A stretch of DNA of 64,000 bases from an uncultured bacterium (lineage in GTDB: Bacteria > Bacteroidota > Rhodothermia > Rhodothermales > Rubricoccaceae): positions 310,001 through 374,000 of the forward strand of contig CANLSR010000003.1 in the NCBI GenBank assembly GCA_947493945.1, read 5' to 3'. Both the position numbers and the translations under genes were made by a program. Below the pieces are notes generated by a model that was given only the letters and a program-made list of their open reading frames with translations, did not search any database and was not told where the DNA came from. Positions 62,272 to 64,000 of this stretch are shown piece by piece; position 1 is the stretch's first letter, and each line of letters starts with the position of its first letter.

Positions 62272-64000
62272 ATGCCTCCTCCCGACGCCGCAGAAGACCG
62301 CCGCCCGCCCCGCTCGCTCGTCGCCACGCTGCGCCGGATCCTGGCGTTTGCCCGGCCCTACCGCGGCCGGCTGGCGGCGGCCATCGGGCTGACGCTGGTG
62401 GCGACCGCCGTCGGGCTGGTCGTGCCGCTGGGCCTGCAGCGGCTGCTGGACTCCGTGTTCCAGGCGACGGACGGATCGCTCCTGAACCAGCTCGCGCTGG
62501 CGCTCTTGGGCCTGTTCGCGCTCCAGGCCGTGCTCGGCTTTGGCGGGACCTACCTGATGGAGTGGACCGGCGAGCGCGTGGTCACCGACCTCCGGCGCAC
62601 GCTCTACGGCCACCTCCACCGGCTCGGCCTGCGCTTTTTCTCCGACCAGCGGACGGGCGAGATCACGTCGCGCCTGACCAACGACGTCTCCAAGGTGCAG
62701 TCGGCGGCCACGAGCGACCTGGGCGAGTCGCTCCGGCTGGTGCTCACGCTCGTCGGGTCCGTCGCGCTGATGCTGGCGTTGAACTGGCGGCTGTCGCTCG
62801 TCATCTTCGCCGTCGTGCCGCCGATCGCGTGGGCGATGCGGTCGTTCGGCGTGATCGTACGCAAGTTGTCGCGCACGATCCAGGACCGGCTGGCGGACAC
62901 GACGGCCATCGCCGAGGAGGCCATCTCGGGCGTCCGCGTGGTCCAGGCGTTCGCGCGCGAGCCGTTCGAGGTCGGGCGCTACGGCGACGCCGTCGAGAGC
63001 CTGTTCGAGACCTCGAAGCGCCGAGCCTGGATCGTGGCCGCGTTCTGGTCGGCCGTCGGGTTCGGGTTCTCGGTCGCCCTGGTGACCATCTTTTGGTTCG
63101 GCGGGCGCGAGGTGCTGGCCCAGCGGCTGACGGCCGGCGCCCTGGTCGCGTTCATCGTCTACGCCCTCAACATCGCACGGAGCGTGGCCGGCGCGGGCCG
63201 CCTCTACACGTCGTTCCAGAGCGCCGCCGGCGCCTCGGACCGCCTGTTCGAGTTGCTGGACTCGCCGCCCGAGATCACCGACGCGCCCGGCGCCCGTCCG
63301 CTGGGGCACGTCCGGGGCGCCGTCGAGCTGGACCACGTCTCGTTCGGCTACGCCGACGGCCAGCCGATCTTGCGCGACGTGTCGCTCCGGGCCGAGCCCG
63401 GCGAGACGGTGGCCCTGGTGGGCCCGTCGGGCGCCGGCAAGACGACGCTCTTGCACCTGATCCCCCGCTTTTACGACCCCGACGCCGGCGCCGTCTTGAT
63501 CGACGGCGTGGACTTGCGCGAGGCGACCGTCGAGAGCGTCCGCCAGTCGGTGGCGTTGGTGGCCCAGGACGTCCAGCTGTTCGGGGTCTCGCTGAGCGAC
63601 AACATCCGCTACGGGCGCCTGGACGCGACCGACGCCGAGGTCGAGGCCGCCGCCCGCGCCGCGCACGCCCACGGCTTTATCTCGGCGCTGCCCGAGGGCT
63701 ACGGCACGCCGGTCGGCGAGCGCGGCGTCAAGCTGTCCGGCGGCCAGCGCCAGCGCGTCTCCATCGCCCGGGCTCTCCTGAAGGACCCGCCGATCCTGTT
63801 GTTGGACGAGGCCACGTCGGCGCTCGACGCCGAGTCCGAGGCCGCCGTCCAGACGGCGCTGGCGGACCTGATGGCCGGCCGGACGACGTTCGTGATCGCC
63901 CACCGGCTGGCGACCGTCCGCGACGCCGACCGGATCGTGGTGCTCGACGCCGGCCGCGTGGTCGAGACCGGCACGCACGAGTCGCTGGTAGCCGCCGGCG
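62272..64000 (+). CDS. ABC exporter, MsbA-like (3' end beyond window)
   Basis: First 576 codons of a fused permease-ATPase half-transporter. A membrane domain of six helices (about 35-310) contains LGLRFFSDQRTGEITSRLTNDV and VVQAFAREPFE, typical of MsbA/LmrA-type exporters. The nucleotide-binding domain has Walker A VGPSGAGKTTLL, Q-loop AQDVQLFG, signature KLSGGQRQRVSIARALL, Walker B ILLLDEATSALD and H-loop IAHRLATV. Only the last few residues should be missing. ATG 62272 gives a short polar N-terminus before RILAFARPYRGRLAAA. Substrate unknown; lipid or drug export is typical. Confidence 0.93.
   Translation, partial: MPPPDAAEDRRPPRSLVATLRRILAFARPYRGRLAAAIGLTLVATAVGLVVPLGLQRLLDSVFQATDGSLLNQLALALLGLFALQAVLGFGGTYLMEWTGERVVTDLRRTLYGHLHRLGLRFFSDQRTGEITSRLTNDVSKVQSAATSDLGESLRLVLTLVGSVALMLALNWRLSLVIFAVVPPIAWAMRSFGVIVRKLSRTIQDRLADTTAIAEEAISGVRVVQAFAREPFEVGRYGDAVESLFETSKRRAWIVAAFWSAVGFGFSVALVTIFWFGGREVLAQRLTAGALVAFIVYALNIARSVAGAGRLYTSFQSAAGASDRLFELLDSPPEITDAPGARPLGHVRGAVELDHVSFGYADGQPILRDVSLRAEPGETVALVGPSGAGKTTLLHLIPRFYDPDAGAVLIDGVDLREATVESVRQSVALVAQDVQLFGVSLSDNIRYGRLDATDAEVEAAARAAHAHGFISALPEGYGTPVGERGVKLSGGQRQRVSIARALLKDPPILLLDEATSALDAESEAAVQTALADLMAGRTTFVIAHRLATVRDADRIVVLDAGRVVETGTHESLVAAG

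Overview
This 64 kb window looks like an ordinary chromosomal segment of a very GC-rich bacterium (about 70% G+C by eye) with a Bacteroidota-type envelope. An M4 protease carries a type IX secretion (T9SS) C-terminal sorting domain. A PorD-like (DUF4835) gene sits back to back with a PorV/PorQ-like barrel gene. Shine-Dalgarno sites are essentially absent, and a recurrent TAnnnTnnG box, reminiscent of the Bacteroidota TAnnTTTG -7 element, precedes many starts. High GC plus T9SS plus cyanophycin synthetase suggests the Rhodothermia/Rubricoccaceae side of the phylum; that placement is inference. I see no phage, transposase, CRISPR array or rRNA operon.

Layout. 0.1-4.8 kb: MATE exporter, a secreted/membrane protein of unknown role, a VanX-type dipeptidase lipoprotein and a helical protein of unknown role. 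4.9-10.2 kb: panC-panD, fumC, a DUF2254 membrane protein and an alkyladenine DNA glycosylase. 10.3-12.3 kb: two tandem DUF4097-like DTGSG-repeat proteins with duplicated promoters. 12.2-18.2 kb: a YyaL-type thioredoxin-fold protein, a translationally coupled pair (small membrane protein plus repeat lipoprotein) and the secreted M4 protease with its own intrinsic terminator. 18.6-26.3 kb: a tightly packed MoxR-type operon (SpoIIM-like, membrane protein, DUF4129, DUF4350, MoxR, DUF58) divergent from an RDD gene. 26.4-35 kb: Ppx/GppA, PrmA, a GAF histidine kinase, DUF3095, cupin, DUF4235, a KamA-type radical SAM aminomutase, and a cluster of small genes that includes a truncated DUF6883 next to DUF4926. 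35-47 kb: a secreted protein, a giant protease/TolB-propeller/outer-membrane-barrel protein, a predicted 28-codon gene with its own terminator, cyanophycin synthetase with a Mur-ligase-only paralogue, an LptF/G permease and threonine aldolase. 47-64 kb: a small membrane protein, patatin, a 1490-residue hybrid kinase, a DprA-like/metalloenzyme pair, tRNA-Leu(UAG), a HEAT-cyclophilin lipoprotein, the PorD / PorV-like / HhH-barrel group and a truncated ABC exporter.

The best leads are in and between the genes rather than one obvious new system. They are: a REP-like palindromic family built on CCGCTGGCGG that sits just after many stop codons; perfect 7-bp and 9-bp tandem repeats abutting start codons; a window-wide promoter box; the orphan Mur ligase beside CphA; the small gene at 39568; and the broken DUF6883-DUF4926 pair.
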